NCBI GenBank assembly: GCA_045579665.1
Contig: JAZNMO010000128.1
Location: forward strand, 3,363-67,362
Length of the DNA stretch: 64,000 bases
Source: COE1 sp045579665
GTDB lineage: Bacteria > Bacillota > Clostridia > Lachnospirales > Lachnospiraceae
Direction: 5' to 3'
The translations under genes were made by a program, and so were the position numbers. A model generated the notes under the pieces. The model was not told the DNA's origin and searched no databases. It worked only from the letters and a program-made list of their open reading frames with translations. This document shows positions 1-9,400 of the stretch, one piece after another. How positions within the stretch are numbered: position 1 is the stretch's first letter; each line of letters opens with the position of its first letter.

Positions 1-806
1 CGGTCTGTAATATTAATTCCTCCTGTATAAGAAATATTTCCATCTACAATCACGATATTCTGATGATTTCTATAGTGAAAATATTGTCTATGAAAATGTC
101 TTTCAATGGAATTAAACTTCTTAATCTGAATCTTGTGCTTTTTCATCAGCTTTATACTGCTATCCGATAACTGAAAAATGGAACCGGCATCATCATACAT
201 TAACTTAATCTCGACACCTTCCAATGCTTTAAATTCAAGAATTTCACATATTTTATTCAGTAAATGTCCATCTGCAATCGTAAAACAACTGATAAATATG
301 AATTTCTTTGCATTTCGCAAATCCTTCAAAAGATGTTCAAATGCTTTCTCAGCAAAACAATAGTAATCCACCTTGGTATTTTGATATGCAGGGTATCCGT
401 TATTACACAGATAATCAGATATTTTGTAGCAAGGCATTCCCATACTATGTATATACTCCTGCAATTCCGGTATCGGTCGTTTCAACGCTTTATAATACTC
501 TAAAGTTTCATGAATTTCATGATGATGGCGCTCATTAGAGCCTTCCTTTCCCCATAGCTCATACATCACATGACCGGAAATCGGAAGAAGCAAAATAATG
601 GCAAGCCACAATATTTTATATGCTGCATTGGTCTCCTCTGACATTAAATGGCAAAGTAAAAAAATACTGACAATCTCAATCAAAAAGTATACGGCTACGG
701 CGTTCATCTTCAGCCATTTTGGAAGCATCATAATAAAAACCATTTGCGCGATAACCAGCAAAATAATTGTCAGCACACGAATAATCGTATTAAAATGTTT
801 AATCAT
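1..806 (-). CDS. cls: Cardiolipin synthase-like phospholipase D protein (partial, runs off the left edge)
   Basis: Cardiolipin synthases condense phospholipids at the membrane. The reading frame starts at ATG 806 and is open to base 1, about 268 residues, so the second half is outside the window. Two hydrophobic segments lie in the first 85 residues, as in the N-terminal membrane region of Cls proteins, followed by a phospholipase D domain. The end of the first PLD motif is visible as RNHQNIVIVDG then YTGGIN. The family motif is HxK(x4)D, and here the lysine position is Asn. Either the protein has lost activity at this half-site or it is a divergent paralogue. It lies downstream of miaB, separated by a terminator. 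Confidence 0.8.
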   Translation of the reverse strand, partial: MIKHFNTIIRVLTIILLVIAQMVFIMMLPKWLKMNAVAVYFLIEIVSIFLLCHLMSEETNAAYKILWLAIILLLPISGHVMYELWGKEGSNERHHHEIHETLEYYKALKRPIPELQEYIHSMGMPCYKISDYLCNNGYPAYQNTKVDYYCFAEKAFEHLLKDLRNAKKFIFISCFTIADGHLLNKICEILEFKALEGVEIKLMYDDAGSIFQLSDSSIKLMKKHKIQIKKFNSIERHFHRQYFHYRNHQNIVIVDGNISYTGGINITD

Positions 807-924
807 TTACACAACCCTTTCTCATCTTAACTCTATCCTATGCAATCCCTAACACAGAATTGTTTCTATAATCCATTTTAATCGAACTTCTTACGATTGT
901 CATCGTATATTTTGTCAAAAAACA

Positions 925-958
925 AAAAAGAAGTAATTGCTACGAATCACTTCTTTTT
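925..958 (-). terminator. Rho-independent terminator after miaB
   Basis: A-rich arm 925-938 pairs with T-rich arm 945-958 around a short loop, with a T tract in the minus direction. It lies just past the miaB stop and upstream of the cls start. Confidence 0.8.
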
Positions 959-965
959 ATCAATA

Positions 966-2420
966 CTATATCATCTCACCTGTATAATAGAATCCATGGC
1001 ACTCGGTAAGCTTCACATCCACTATCTTACCGATAAGACTTTCATCTCCCGGAAAATGAACAATGGTGTTGTTTGAAAGACGTCCTGTCACAAGACTCGC
1101 ATCATGCTCATTCATCTCTTCGACCAATGCTGCCTGAATCTGTCCCTGCATTCTTCCCACACGGCTTCTTGCAGTCTCCTGAACTACCTTTAAAAGCTTA
1201 TCAAAGCCTTCCTTAACCACATCCTCCGGCACCTGATTCTCCATTGCGGCAGCAGGTGTTCCTGTTCTCTTGGAATAGATAAATGTAAATGCATTGTCAT
1301 ACTGCACTTCCTTTACAACAGAAATGGTCTCTTCTACATCTTCAGGTGTCTCGCCCGGGAATCCGACAATAATATCCGTCGTCAATGAAATATCAGGAAT
1401 CTCCTCACGAATCTTCTTGGCAAGTGCAAGGTACTGCTCCTTGGTATATCTTCTGTTCATTTCCTTCAGAATCCTTGTAGAGCCAGACTGCAATGGCAAA
1501 TGCAGATGCTTACAAATCTTCTTGGAATTCTTCATTACTTCAATTAATTCATCAGATAAATCCTTAGGATGAGAAGTCATAAAACGGATTCTCTCCAAGC
1601 CTTCAATCTTCTCAACCTCCTGCAATAACTGTGCAAAGGTCATCGGTTCCTCAAGGTTCTTTCCATATGAGTTAACATTCTGTCCAAGCAGCATAACCTC
1701 TACTACACCCTCAGCCACAAGCTGCTCAATCTCACGGATAATATCCTTAGGATTACGGCTGCGCTCACGTCCTCTTACATAAGGAACGATACAGTAACTA
1801 CAGAAATTATTGCAACCAAACATAATATTAATGCCGGACTTAAACGGATACTTTCTCTCAACAGGAAGGTCTTCCACAATCTTATCAGTGTCCTCCCATA
1901 TATCAATTACCATGCGGTCTGAAGAATACATAGTATACAAAAGCTCTGCAAATTTAAAAATATTGTGTGTACCAAAAATCAAATTCACAAAAGAATAACT
2001 CTTCTGAATCTTCTCAATGACAGACGGCTCCTGCATCATACAGCCACATAATGCAATCTTCTTCTCAGGATTTTTCTTCTTCATGCTGTGAAGAAATCCC
2101 AAACGGCCATATACTCGTTGATTCGCATTATCACGTACCGTACAGGTATTATAAATAACCAAATCAGCCGTTTCATCTTCAGTCACCTCATAACCAATAT
2201 GCTCCAAGATACCAATCAGCTTTTCACTGTCTCTGGCATTCATCTGACAACCAAAGGTTTCAATTTTCGAGGTGGGTGTTCTGCCTAGTTTTTCGGCTTC
2301 TTTCTTAAGTACTCCCTGCATCTTTTTGATGAAGTAGTACTGTCTCATATGCTCGTCTGTAGGAATTGGAGCATTTACATCTATTTCAGCTAATATTGCT
2401 TGCATTTCAATCTTATTCAC
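966..2420 (-). CDS. miaB: tRNA-2-methylthio-N6-dimethylallyladenosine synthase MiaB
   Basis: Radical SAM methylthiotransferase that adds the 2-methylthio group to i6A37 of tRNAs. Its 484 residues are normal for Clostridial MiaB. The N-terminal cluster cysteines are in FGCQMN (Cys58), YNTCTV and CGCMMQ; the radical SAM triad is in FGCNNFCSYC; a TRAM-like C-terminus follows. The gene spans the prophage attachment core at 2239-2252. Codons from about 57 onward are ancestral host sequence and codons 1-56 come from the phage. The host's own first 61 codons survive at 42451-42693; by my count 45 of 61 residues agree between the two versions. The enzyme should therefore still be made, as a host/phage hybrid. 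Confidence 0.96.
   Translation of the reverse strand: MNKIEMQAILAEIDVNAPIPTDEHMRQYYFIKKMQGVLKKEAEKLGRTPTSKIETFGCQMNARDSEKLIGILEHIGYEVTEDETADLVIYNTCTVRDNANQRVYGRLGFLHSMKKKNPEKKIALCGCMMQEPSVIEKIQKSYSFVNLIFGTHNIFKFAELLYTMYSSDRMVIDIWEDTDKIVEDLPVERKYPFKSGINIMFGCNNFCSYCIVPYVRGRERSRNPKDIIREIEQLVAEGVVEVMLLGQNVNSYGKNLEEPMTFAQLLQEVEKIEGLERIRFMTSHPKDLSDELIEVMKNSKKICKHLHLPLQSGSTRILKEMNRRYTKEQYLALAKKIREEIPDISLTTDIIVGFPGETPEDVEETISVVKEVQYDNAFTFIYSKRTGTPAAAMENQVPEDVVKEGFDKLLKVVQETARSRVGRMQGQIQAALVEEMNEHDASLVTGRLSNNTIVHFPGDESLIGKIVDVKLTECHGFYYTGEMI
2239..2252 (-). other. Prophage attachment core, left end (hybrid att site in miaB)
   Basis: The 14-bp core is identical to 42512-42525 and encodes Gly57-Cys-Gln-Met-Asn61 of MiaB. 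Serine integrases exchange at a short centre inside imperfect arms, so this shared block should contain the crossover point. Confidence 0.85.
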
Positions 2421-2462
2421 GTTTATCCCTAGCCTTTCTAAATATCACTTTCAAACGTGCTT

Positions 2463-2491
2463 ATTATATATGATTTTATGAAATAGTGCAA
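2463..2491 (-). promoter_or_regulatory. Promoter for intact miaB, carried by the phage
   Basis: On the minus strand, TTGCAC (2486-2491), a 17-nt spacer and TATAAT (2463-2468) lie about 43 bp upstream of the miaB ATG. The displaced host copy has the same layout at 42747-42775, which supports both as real. Confidence 0.75.
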
Positions 2492-2493
2492 TA

Positions 2494-2525
2494 AAATAAG
2501 GAAGAGACAGTTTCCCATCTCTTCC
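2494..2525 (-). terminator. Terminator after the endolysin gene
   Basis: GGAAGAGA (2500-2507) pairs with TCTCTTCC (2518-2525), followed on the minus strand by TTATTTTATT. It is nearly the same hairpin as the host terminator at 42783-42818, so it appears to have been captured with the miaB 5' region. Confidence 0.8.
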
Positions 2526-2530
2526 ATGTA

Positions 2531-3445
2531 TTAACAAATCTTCTTCCAAAGTGCTCTTGTGCATCTACCAACTTTGCCATCCGCTTCTAATCCAAGTAAG
2601 GCTTGTACTTCTTTGATAGCTTCAACATTCTTATCATCTATGATGCCGTTGATTAATGTATCATCCGGCACACCTGCACTGTTAACAAGTTTGCCAAAAC
2701 GATATAGATACCATAAAGTCCAATTTGCATCATTCCCCATTGTACCTGCTGTAACGGTAACTGTTGGTTCAGTGAACGGATTATACTCCACGGGAATCTC
2801 TTCCAGGATGTTTCGGAAAGGTTCGTTTTCAAACCAAACATTCAAATCTATGTATCCCTTTGCTCCGGGAATAATACATGTAGAACTAAACTGCCATCCA
2901 TCCAAATCTAAGTTAGTAGGAAGGTTCTTTGTAGTTGGAATATCATCTGATACAATTCTAGCCTTTGTGCTAGGATATCTAGCCCACCAGAACGGTATAT
3001 TACTTAATTCAGGCATATATCTCTTCAAACAAGGATTATAGAAGCTTCCACCTGTATAGATACCAAACTTCATACCTGCTGCCTCCGCTGTGTGGCGGTA
3101 GATATTTATGATATCCAATATCCTGCTTCCAAGTCCTCTCATGCAAGCATCTTCCAAGTCAAGCCACATCATATCAATGTCTTGCGATGTCGCAAGTTTT
3201 ACAAAACTGTCAGATGCTTTCTTTGCCTTTTCTGGTGTATTAGCATAGCAATAATTGTACCCGCCAAGAATCGGGATGCCTGCTGCCTTAAATCCTGCCA
3301 CATGCTCAAAGAAACGGGCATCAGCCACGTTTCCTGAGTTGTTAACTTTAACGATTGCATATTCTACTCCAGCATCCCGCACAGCATCATAATCTGTAAT
3401 CTGATTCCAGCGGGAAACATCTATACCTTTCTTCATTTTTCTCAT
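2531..3445 (-). CDS. Phage endolysin, GH25 muramidase with C-terminal binding region
   Basis: Cleaves the glycan strands of peptidoglycan for host lysis. Residues 5-215 match glycoside hydrolase family 25: N-terminal GIDVSRW with the catalytic-side Asp, MWLDLED with the acidic pair, and the closing YIDLNVW. Residues 230-304 form a separate module ending in a peptidoglycan-binding-like stretch (EVQALLGLEADGKVG). The start at 3445 overlaps the holin stop by 4 nt and has GGAGG upstream, so the genes are translationally coupled. A TTGCGATGTCGCAA palindrome lies at 3182. The gene is last in the late operon and is followed by a terminator. Confidence 0.93.
   Translation of the reverse strand: MRKMKKGIDVSRWNQITDYDAVRDAGVEYAIVKVNNSGNVADARFFEHVAGFKAAGIPILGGYNYCYANTPEKAKKASDSFVKLATSQDIDMMWLDLEDACMRGLGSRILDIINIYRHTAEAAGMKFGIYTGGSFYNPCLKRYMPELSNIPFWWARYPSTKARIVSDDIPTTKNLPTNLDLDGWQFSSTCIIPGAKGYIDLNVWFENEPFRNILEEIPVEYNPFTEPTVTVTAGTMGNDANWTLWYLYRFGKLVNSAGVPDDTLINGIIDDKNVEAIKEVQALLGLEADGKVGRCTRALWKKIC
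3182..3195. repeat. Dispersed palindrome site 1
   Basis: TTGCGATGTCGCAA inside the endolysin gene, reading Ala-Thr-Ser-Gln. One of ten copies confined to the prophage; the inverted arms extend one base further on each side here. Confidence 0.85.
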
Positions 3446-3891
3446 GTTGCATCCTCCATATCCATAGTATCTTCCATAGTTCCGTTAATCTTGTTCAGGA
3501 TAGGGATAAGAAACGGTGGAATTTTAATACCGGCATCCCGAACATTTTCCAAAATGGAAATCATTTCGTTGACTGTAAGCCATACGGCAACTACGGTTCC
3601 TACGATGTACCCAATACTCCAATTAAATCCTAACTGCAAAGCAGCAAATTCCAGTAAGATGTCGAGCCATGCTCCTATTAATACCAGAATCCACATACCA
3701 ACCTTTTTAATAATTCCATGAATTCCCTTATAGCTGCTTATCTTCTCATTTCGGTATGGTGCTGCCATAAGTCCCGTAATGTAATCAAATACATTGCAGC
3801 CCACCAATAGGAATACTGGGATTGCTAAAATCCCTAACCAGCTCATAAGAGCAGATACAATAGCAATAATTTTCATTTTCAAATTGTCCAT
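3442..3891 (-). CDS. Phage holin (toxin secretion/phage lysis holin family)
   Basis: Small membrane protein that permeabilises the cytoplasmic membrane so the endolysin can reach the wall. Its 149 residues carry three to four hydrophobic segments, with the family-like stretch FDYITGLMAA near residue 35 and a polar C-terminus rich in Asp and Met. It immediately precedes the GH25 endolysin and overlaps it by 4 nt, the usual lysis cassette. Family assignment to phage_holin_4 rests on length, topology and position. Confidence 0.88.
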   Translation of the reverse strand: MDNLKMKIIAIVSALMSWLGILAIPVFLLVGCNVFDYITGLMAAPYRNEKISSYKGIHGIIKKVGMWILVLIGAWLDILLEFAALQLGFNWSIGYIVGTVVAVWLTVNEMISILENVRDAGIKIPPFLIPILNKINGTMEDTMDMEDAT

Positions 3892-3902
3892 AACGTCTCT
3901 CC

Positions 3903-4355
3903 TTATATACTCTTTTTACTTCCCACTACCAAATAAGCGTTCACCGGCACACTAAAATTAAGATAATCACGATGGCTGTCATCCCCTGACTCATCGGAAT
4001 AGTATGATTCATTTATTTGAGCACTACATGTAAATATTCCTGTATTGGCATCATAGCCCTTAGTTACACTGAATGTTGATGTGTTTTCTATGTTTACAGC
4101 ATAGTAACAATTAAAATCACCCTTGTTTGTTACATTAAGCGGTTCCAGTATAAAATTATCTACTGTAAACCCTGCATATCCTTTGATAGATGATACATCA
4201 AACCGTGTCCCCTGCCCCAGATAATACACCTGACACCCACTCTTGATAGCATCGGCCATCTCTGAGAGAGCATATTTCTTCGATGTATTGTTTAATGTGC
4301 GAAGAGCATCGGAGATATCCGATAGAATAGTCTGTAATGATGATAATACATTCAT
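3903..4355 (-). CDS. Phage tail-associated protein, unrecognised
   Basis: A 150-residue protein. The first 50 residues are helical (DISDALRTLNNTSKKYALSE) and the rest is beta-rich with many aromatic and polar residues. It follows the fibre-like gene with a 1-nt overlap and precedes the lysis cassette, a common place for fibre accessory or host-recognition subunits. No domain can be named with confidence. Confidence 0.65.
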   Translation of the reverse strand: MNVLSSLQTILSDISDALRTLNNTSKKYALSEMADAIKSGCQVYYLGQGTRFDVSSIKGYAGFTVDNFILEPLNVTNKGDFNCYYAVNIENTSTFSVTKGYDANTGIFTCSAQINESYYSDESGDDSHRDYLNFSVPVNAYLVVGSKKSI

Positions 4356-5059
4356 TAATATGTACCTCCTAACACTTCTGTTAACTGTGCTATAAATGTT
4401 TCCAAACTTGATATCTTACCTGCATTTTGAGCAATCATAGCTCTGTTTTGCAGAATTTCATCCCATTGACTCGACATTGTTTCACCACCTGTATATGGCT
4501 CAAAATCATGCTTCTCTGTGCCCTTTTCCAGCATTACATTTGCATCTACACACGCCTGTTTGGTAGAGTAACCCACTGATGTCATATATAACACTCTAAA
4601 ACTGGTACAAGTAGTATTGAACGTAAAAGCGGCAGACTTGGAAGCACTACTCAGTGTTTCAGTCGAAACAATATCGCCGGAATTGTTGTACTGATACAAA
4701 TATACAGTATCATCACCTTCCATACTAAATGTATAACTATCACCGGCCACTATACCTGCCAACTCCATATCAATATCCACTGCATATCCTGTCGAAACTT
4801 CAGTGAGTTTAGATACATCAAATAAGTTATATCCTTCATACCCTCCAAATTGACTATATAACGCATTAAGAGTAGCTATAATATCCTTTCCTGAACTAAT
4901 ATCCATATCTCCTAATACATTTCTAAGCTCTAACATACCGGCTACAAGATTGACAATGCCATCTTCCATTTTTAATAAATTTTCTGCATTCAGCTTTGTT
5001 ACTGTGGATGGATAATTCTTCCATCCGACCGGACTATATGTTATATCTTTATACTCCAT
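4355..5059 (-). CDS. Phage tail fibre/receptor-binding-like protein
   Basis: A 234-residue protein. The N-terminus (YSPVGWKNYPSTVTKLNAEN, then a short helix) resembles the attachment region of Lachnospiraceae phage fibres. Residues 75-195 look like a carbohydrate-binding jelly roll, starting at NLFDVSK and closing with MLEKGTEKHDFEPY, a common end of such modules. A helical C-terminus follows. It sits between the BppU-like gene and the 150-residue gene, consistent with a role in surface recognition. The exact ligand cannot be inferred. Confidence 0.7.
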   Translation of the reverse strand: MEYKDITYSPVGWKNYPSTVTKLNAENLLKMEDGIVNLVAGMLELRNVLGDMDISSGKDIIATLNALYSQFGGYEGYNLFDVSKLTEVSTGYAVDIDMELAGIVAGDSYTFSMEGDDTVYLYQYNNSGDIVSTETLSSASKSAAFTFNTTCTSFRVLYMTSVGYSTKQACVDANVMLEKGTEKHDFEPYTGGETMSSQWDEILQNRAMIAQNAGKISSLETFIAQLTEVLGGTY

Positions 5060-5069
5060 GGACTCCTCC

Positions 5070-6386
5070 TTACATTAACTCCATCACTGCATTTGCAAAC
5101 TGACTGACCGGCTTCTGCACCGTTAATTGTGCATACCCTAATGTGGTTCCATTAATATTTGTACAGTCGATAGCTATACGCAAATCTGACGCTGTGTTAT
5201 AACGCACCACTCCATTAAAATCCAGCACTTCACCAATCGTCGGCTGTTCTGCTACATACAGTACATTAATATTTCTTGTACCTAACCAGTCGATAAATAA
5301 GTCATACTCTTTATCAGTCACCAATACCACATATCCCGGCATACGCTGGAATGCTACTCCATACAACGGTACAGCATTTATATCTGTGATTTCATAACGG
5401 AAGTGGCTTGTCGTGTACCACACACCCTTCGGATTTCTAATAGCATCTGCCAATGGTGTGGCATATGCATGTAACTTTCCGGCAAATCCTGTATCGCTAA
5501 ACAAATCAATCTCTGCCCATTCATTGTCATCTGACAGTGTTACTTCCTTAATCACTCTTTTCACATACAGCTCGGAATTAAGATAACATAACTCATCATG
5601 ATACCCCTGTACGCTTCTTAAAGGCTCTTTAAATCCTGCAATCTTAATACTGTCATCCACCCATTCAAATTCCGGAGAGTCACTCATCACCAATGATATA
5701 GTCCCTGCTGTTCCAAGAGATACTGCCTCACATGGTGCTTCCGGTTCCGCCATTTCAGGATATGATGTATATCCATGAATATTGGTAACCAAGGCAATAT
5801 TTTTCTCCTTTTCTAACACGATACTGTTCGATGTTGTTTCTTCAATGAGTGTTGCGGCTGTAACCTTTTGTGTTAATATCCGTGTACTCTCTGCACATTC
5901 CGCAGATACAGCTTGCATAGCTGCTTTTGTAGTTGCAACAACCAACTCCGCCTTAACAGCTGCTTCCTGTGCCCTGATACAATACGTCTGTAAAGCAGAG
6001 TATTCATTTGTAGACTCAAGTACAGATTCGTCGAAAAGTCTTTCGTATACCCTTATCAAAAACACAGGTGAAGGAATTCGTGTCAGGTCCGGCAACGTTA
6101 AGATTACCTGGCATCTCACATCACCTACCTCCGCAATCAGCTGATTAGATACACTGTAGACAATTTCATCTCCAATTAAGGCACAATCATTATATACATC
6201 CTTGCCATCCGGCTTGATTGCTGTAAGAGTGGCTATTGCACCATCTGGGATGGGATATGGTGTACCTCCGTTTAGCAATGTAATGTACAATGTGCGCCCT
6301 AAGGTTGTACCTTTGGCTATTGATACAGATGTGCGGATTTCTTCCTTGTCTAAATCAAGTCTGATTTTGTTTATCGTATCTTTCAT
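5070..6386 (-). CDS. BppU-type baseplate/tail protein
   Basis: A 438-residue protein whose first 130 residues match the BppU N-terminal domain, which anchors receptor-binding proteins to the phage tail tip: a beta-sandwich with VSIAKGTTLGRTLYITLLNG and PDGKDVYNDC. A helical linker (150-200) and a beta-rich C-terminal half follow. BppU is best known from siphovirus baseplates, but the domain also occurs as an adaptor in other tails. The start has GGAGGTGAGAAC upstream. A 31-bp repeated element and a terminator-like hairpin lie between this gene and the giant gene. Confidence 0.75.
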   Translation of the reverse strand: MKDTINKIRLDLDKEEIRTSVSIAKGTTLGRTLYITLLNGGTPYPIPDGAIATLTAIKPDGKDVYNDCALIGDEIVYSVSNQLIAEVGDVRCQVILTLPDLTRIPSPVFLIRVYERLFDESVLESTNEYSALQTYCIRAQEAAVKAELVVATTKAAMQAVSAECAESTRILTQKVTAATLIEETTSNSIVLEKEKNIALVTNIHGYTSYPEMAEPEAPCEAVSLGTAGTISLVMSDSPEFEWVDDSIKIAGFKEPLRSVQGYHDELCYLNSELYVKRVIKEVTLSDDNEWAEIDLFSDTGFAGKLHAYATPLADAIRNPKGVWYTTSHFRYEITDINAVPLYGVAFQRMPGYVVLVTDKEYDLFIDWLGTRNINVLYVAEQPTIGEVLDFNGVVRYNTASDLRIAIDCTNINGTTLGYAQLTVQKPVSQFANAVMELM

Positions 6387-6410
6387 GTTCTCACCTCCAT
6401 ATGCTTAGAT

Positions 6411-6445
6411 TAACAAAAGAGGGAAGTGTTTTACTCCCCTCTTTG
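6411..6445 (-). terminator. Terminator-like hairpin between giant gene and BppU-like gene
   Basis: Arms at 6415-6427 and 6433-6444 form a GC-containing stem, followed on the minus strand by TTTTGTT. The upstream arm is formed by the GGGGAGT end of the 31-bp element, so the two overlap. Confidence 0.6.
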
Positions 6446-6461
6446 GCCGAAACCTATGTTA
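6431..6461 (-). promoter_or_regulatory. 31-bp dispersed phage element, copy A
   Basis: Minus-strand reading starts TAACATAGG, then TTTCGGCCAAA, and ends AGGGGAGTAA. It begins one base past the giant gene's stop and leads into the BppU-like gene. Three other copies are at 21709, 28328 and 36453. It could be a late promoter, an RNA antitermination site or a processing site. Confidence 0.75.
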
Positions 6462-6462
6462 C

Positions 6463-9400
6463 CTATTTGCTTTCTATAGCATCCTTATTCCAGTCAAGAT
6501 AATCAGGCTGTCCGAACAATCGCTTGCCTTTTACCTTTAAGATATTCAGCTTATCTTTAATCTCATTACAGAGCTTATACTGCTTGCTACGGTATGCTTC
6601 CATATACTGCTCTTTATATGCAGATGTGATATTTCTTTTAATATCCTTTGCTTCAAGACCATGCTCTGCATATTCTTTTACTACAGTATCAAACGTGCCA
6701 TTCTCGACCGCTGCCACAAGGTCATCGTATCTGGAATATGATTCTCCCTCTGCATAGGTATCTTCCCTGCTCCACTTACGAAGCTCCCAGTATACATCCT
6801 CATCCGTAAAATCAGACTTATATTCCTTCAGATACTTTGATGCTTCACTATCAGATATTGTACCGTCCTTCCAGCCTTCTTTTACGGCCGCAATTAGCTT
6901 TTCAATTGCTGTCTTTTCCTTCACACCGTTATCAATCAGTTCCTGCAATTCTGTATCAATATTCTTGCCTGTTCTGACTGCCTCAGCCAATTCAGAATAT
7001 TTGCTGTACTCCTCATTATCTGCGTTGTCCCATGCTTTGATAGTAAAATAAGCATCATCATCTCCAAGTGTATTAAGAATCTGTAATGCCTGGTCATCGG
7101 ATATCTCACCGGCAATATAACTTTCTTTTAACTTGGACTTAATACCTGCTGTAATAGCACTCTTTGCTTCATCCTCTGTCTTAGTAAGTAACTGCTGTTC
7201 CAGTGCCTTGTCATACACCTTCTTGTATTCCTTGCTGTCTCCACTGGCAAGCGACTCGTACATTACCTTGTAATATGCCGACATAGAGCCTGTGTAGCCT
7301 GCATTAAAGCTTAACGGCTCGCCATTGATAAAATCCTCTAGATGCAGTCCTGCGCCATTGACAGTCTTATAAAGATTCTCAGCCGGGATACCGATTACTG
7401 TACCGATATCAAAGATAAGACTTCTAAGATTCTTTGCACTGCTATCCTTAAAATATCGTAACGTAGAATCTAATAAATCATTCAACGAATCAGTAGGTCC
7501 TACACTAATACCATAGTAAGTATCTTTTGTAATAGCAGAATATAAGAAATTATATATTTCACTACCAAAGAGTACTGAACCACTTAAATTAGACATCACT
7601 TCATTAAATCCTTCTTCAAGGATTCTGTCTGCGGCCAAGTCACCATCATCCCCACGATACTTATCTACTCTGTGAGTAATAGCTGCAGCCAGGAACTTCA
7701 ATACAAAGATGAGTCCTGCTGCCGCAAGCTGACTGGATACAGCTCTTGCAAGTGTCTTTGCCGATTCATCTCTTGCACTCTCCAGCTTCTTTCTAACCTC
7801 ATCAGTAAGATTCGTGACTTTCAGTTCCTCATTCTTAGCTCTCAGATTACCTACTGCATCGTAGATAATACCAAAGTTCTGCAAAGGCTGTGTCTTAAAC
7901 ATAAATACTGCTTTATAAAGTGTATTAGGTTTTCTCAGAATATCCGGTCTCTGCATAGTTGAATAATTTGCCTGAGTATCGTCTACACATTCATTGAATA
8001 CTTTAGCCACCTGCTTATAGAACGCATCCTCTCCATGTGTCTTTACAGACATATGCATCTGCTCTTCCACAAAAATTTCACTTGCTTTCCATAAACTTCC
8101 TACAGCCTTGGTATCAATCTTTTGCAGTACGTCCATAGTATCTTTCAATCTATCCTCACCCCAGCCTGATACTTTAGCAAGAGCCTTTAAATCCTTAGAA
8201 TCAAGCCATCCAGTAAGCTTAGATGCCATATTCTGGTATGCATCTCTATTCTTGCCAACATCTCCAATCTCATCAGCTCCGGTGCCTCGATTTCGGTACC
8301 ACAGCAATGGTGTGTACTTGGCTATATGGTCCATATCAAGCTTAGATGGAATATACTTCATGCCTTTGATTACAGCATCCCATCCAAGTGTAGCAGCTGC
8401 CGTAGGATAAGCTACAATCTGCTGTGCTGCTACTGACAGATTACTTGTTAATACTGCCTGTGCAAAATTACCCTGTAACTTATCAAAGAAAGTACCTTCC
8501 TGTCCTCTGTGGCTTTGGATATCAATCAAAAGATTCTCAATGTACTTCTGTCCTTCCACACCCCATTTACGAGCGATAACAGATTTGGTACTGTCTCGGT
8601 ATCCAAACTTGGTTGTATTGTAAATCTTATTAAAGTTACGGATAGGAATAGCAAATCCGTAATACTTGGCCACATTCTCTGACTGTCTCTGAATCACTTT
8701 TGTAATATCCTCTAACAGAATCGGGTTTCTTGCTCCCACTCGACTGTTCAGGAATCCCATTCCTTCAATACTTCCATTTCTGACAAGTCCCTCCAGCTCT
8801 GCATGCGTGAAGTTAGAGTCTGTTCTGATAGGGAAGTACTTGTTAACGACTGCTTTCTTGTAACCGTTAAGCTGTAAGGAAACCTCATTAATCTTCTCAC
8901 CTGTGTAACGATGGAAAAACTGTTCTGATACCGCAAGGAACTGTCTTTCATACGGGGTCATTTCAGCTACGGCTTTATTAAGCTTACGGACTGCAAAATT
9001 ATACGCTTCCTGTCTCTGTGCTGGTGTAAGCGGGCCGGAAGGAATAAATCTTATCGTATGCCCTGTTGCATAAGCAGTCTTATAATCACCTCTCTGATAT
9101 GCATTAGGCTCTGGAATCGTCAAACCACCGTATATGATATGGTCTAAGTTTGACTTATTCTGAATATGCATTGCAAGAGATACTCTGAATGCTTTCGGTA
9201 CCTTAACTGGCTCTACACCATGCAAGTTGATATCCATCTCTACCCAGTCCTGCTCCAGCTGTCCTACCATGTTGCGTACAGCCTTTTGCTGCTGTCCTCC
9301 ACTTAGAACTCCGTCAAACATTCTAGCTGTCTCCATAAGCACCTGCATCTGTCTATGAGAGCCTTCGTTAAGGTCCTCATACATCTGATTCAATACAGAA

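Noticed and set aside
5070..6386. BppU domain taken as proof of a siphovirus
   Set aside because: No tape-measure, tail tube or tail terminator gene is present; the portal, capsid and giant protein point to a short-tailed phage, so BppU is treated as an adaptor domain only.
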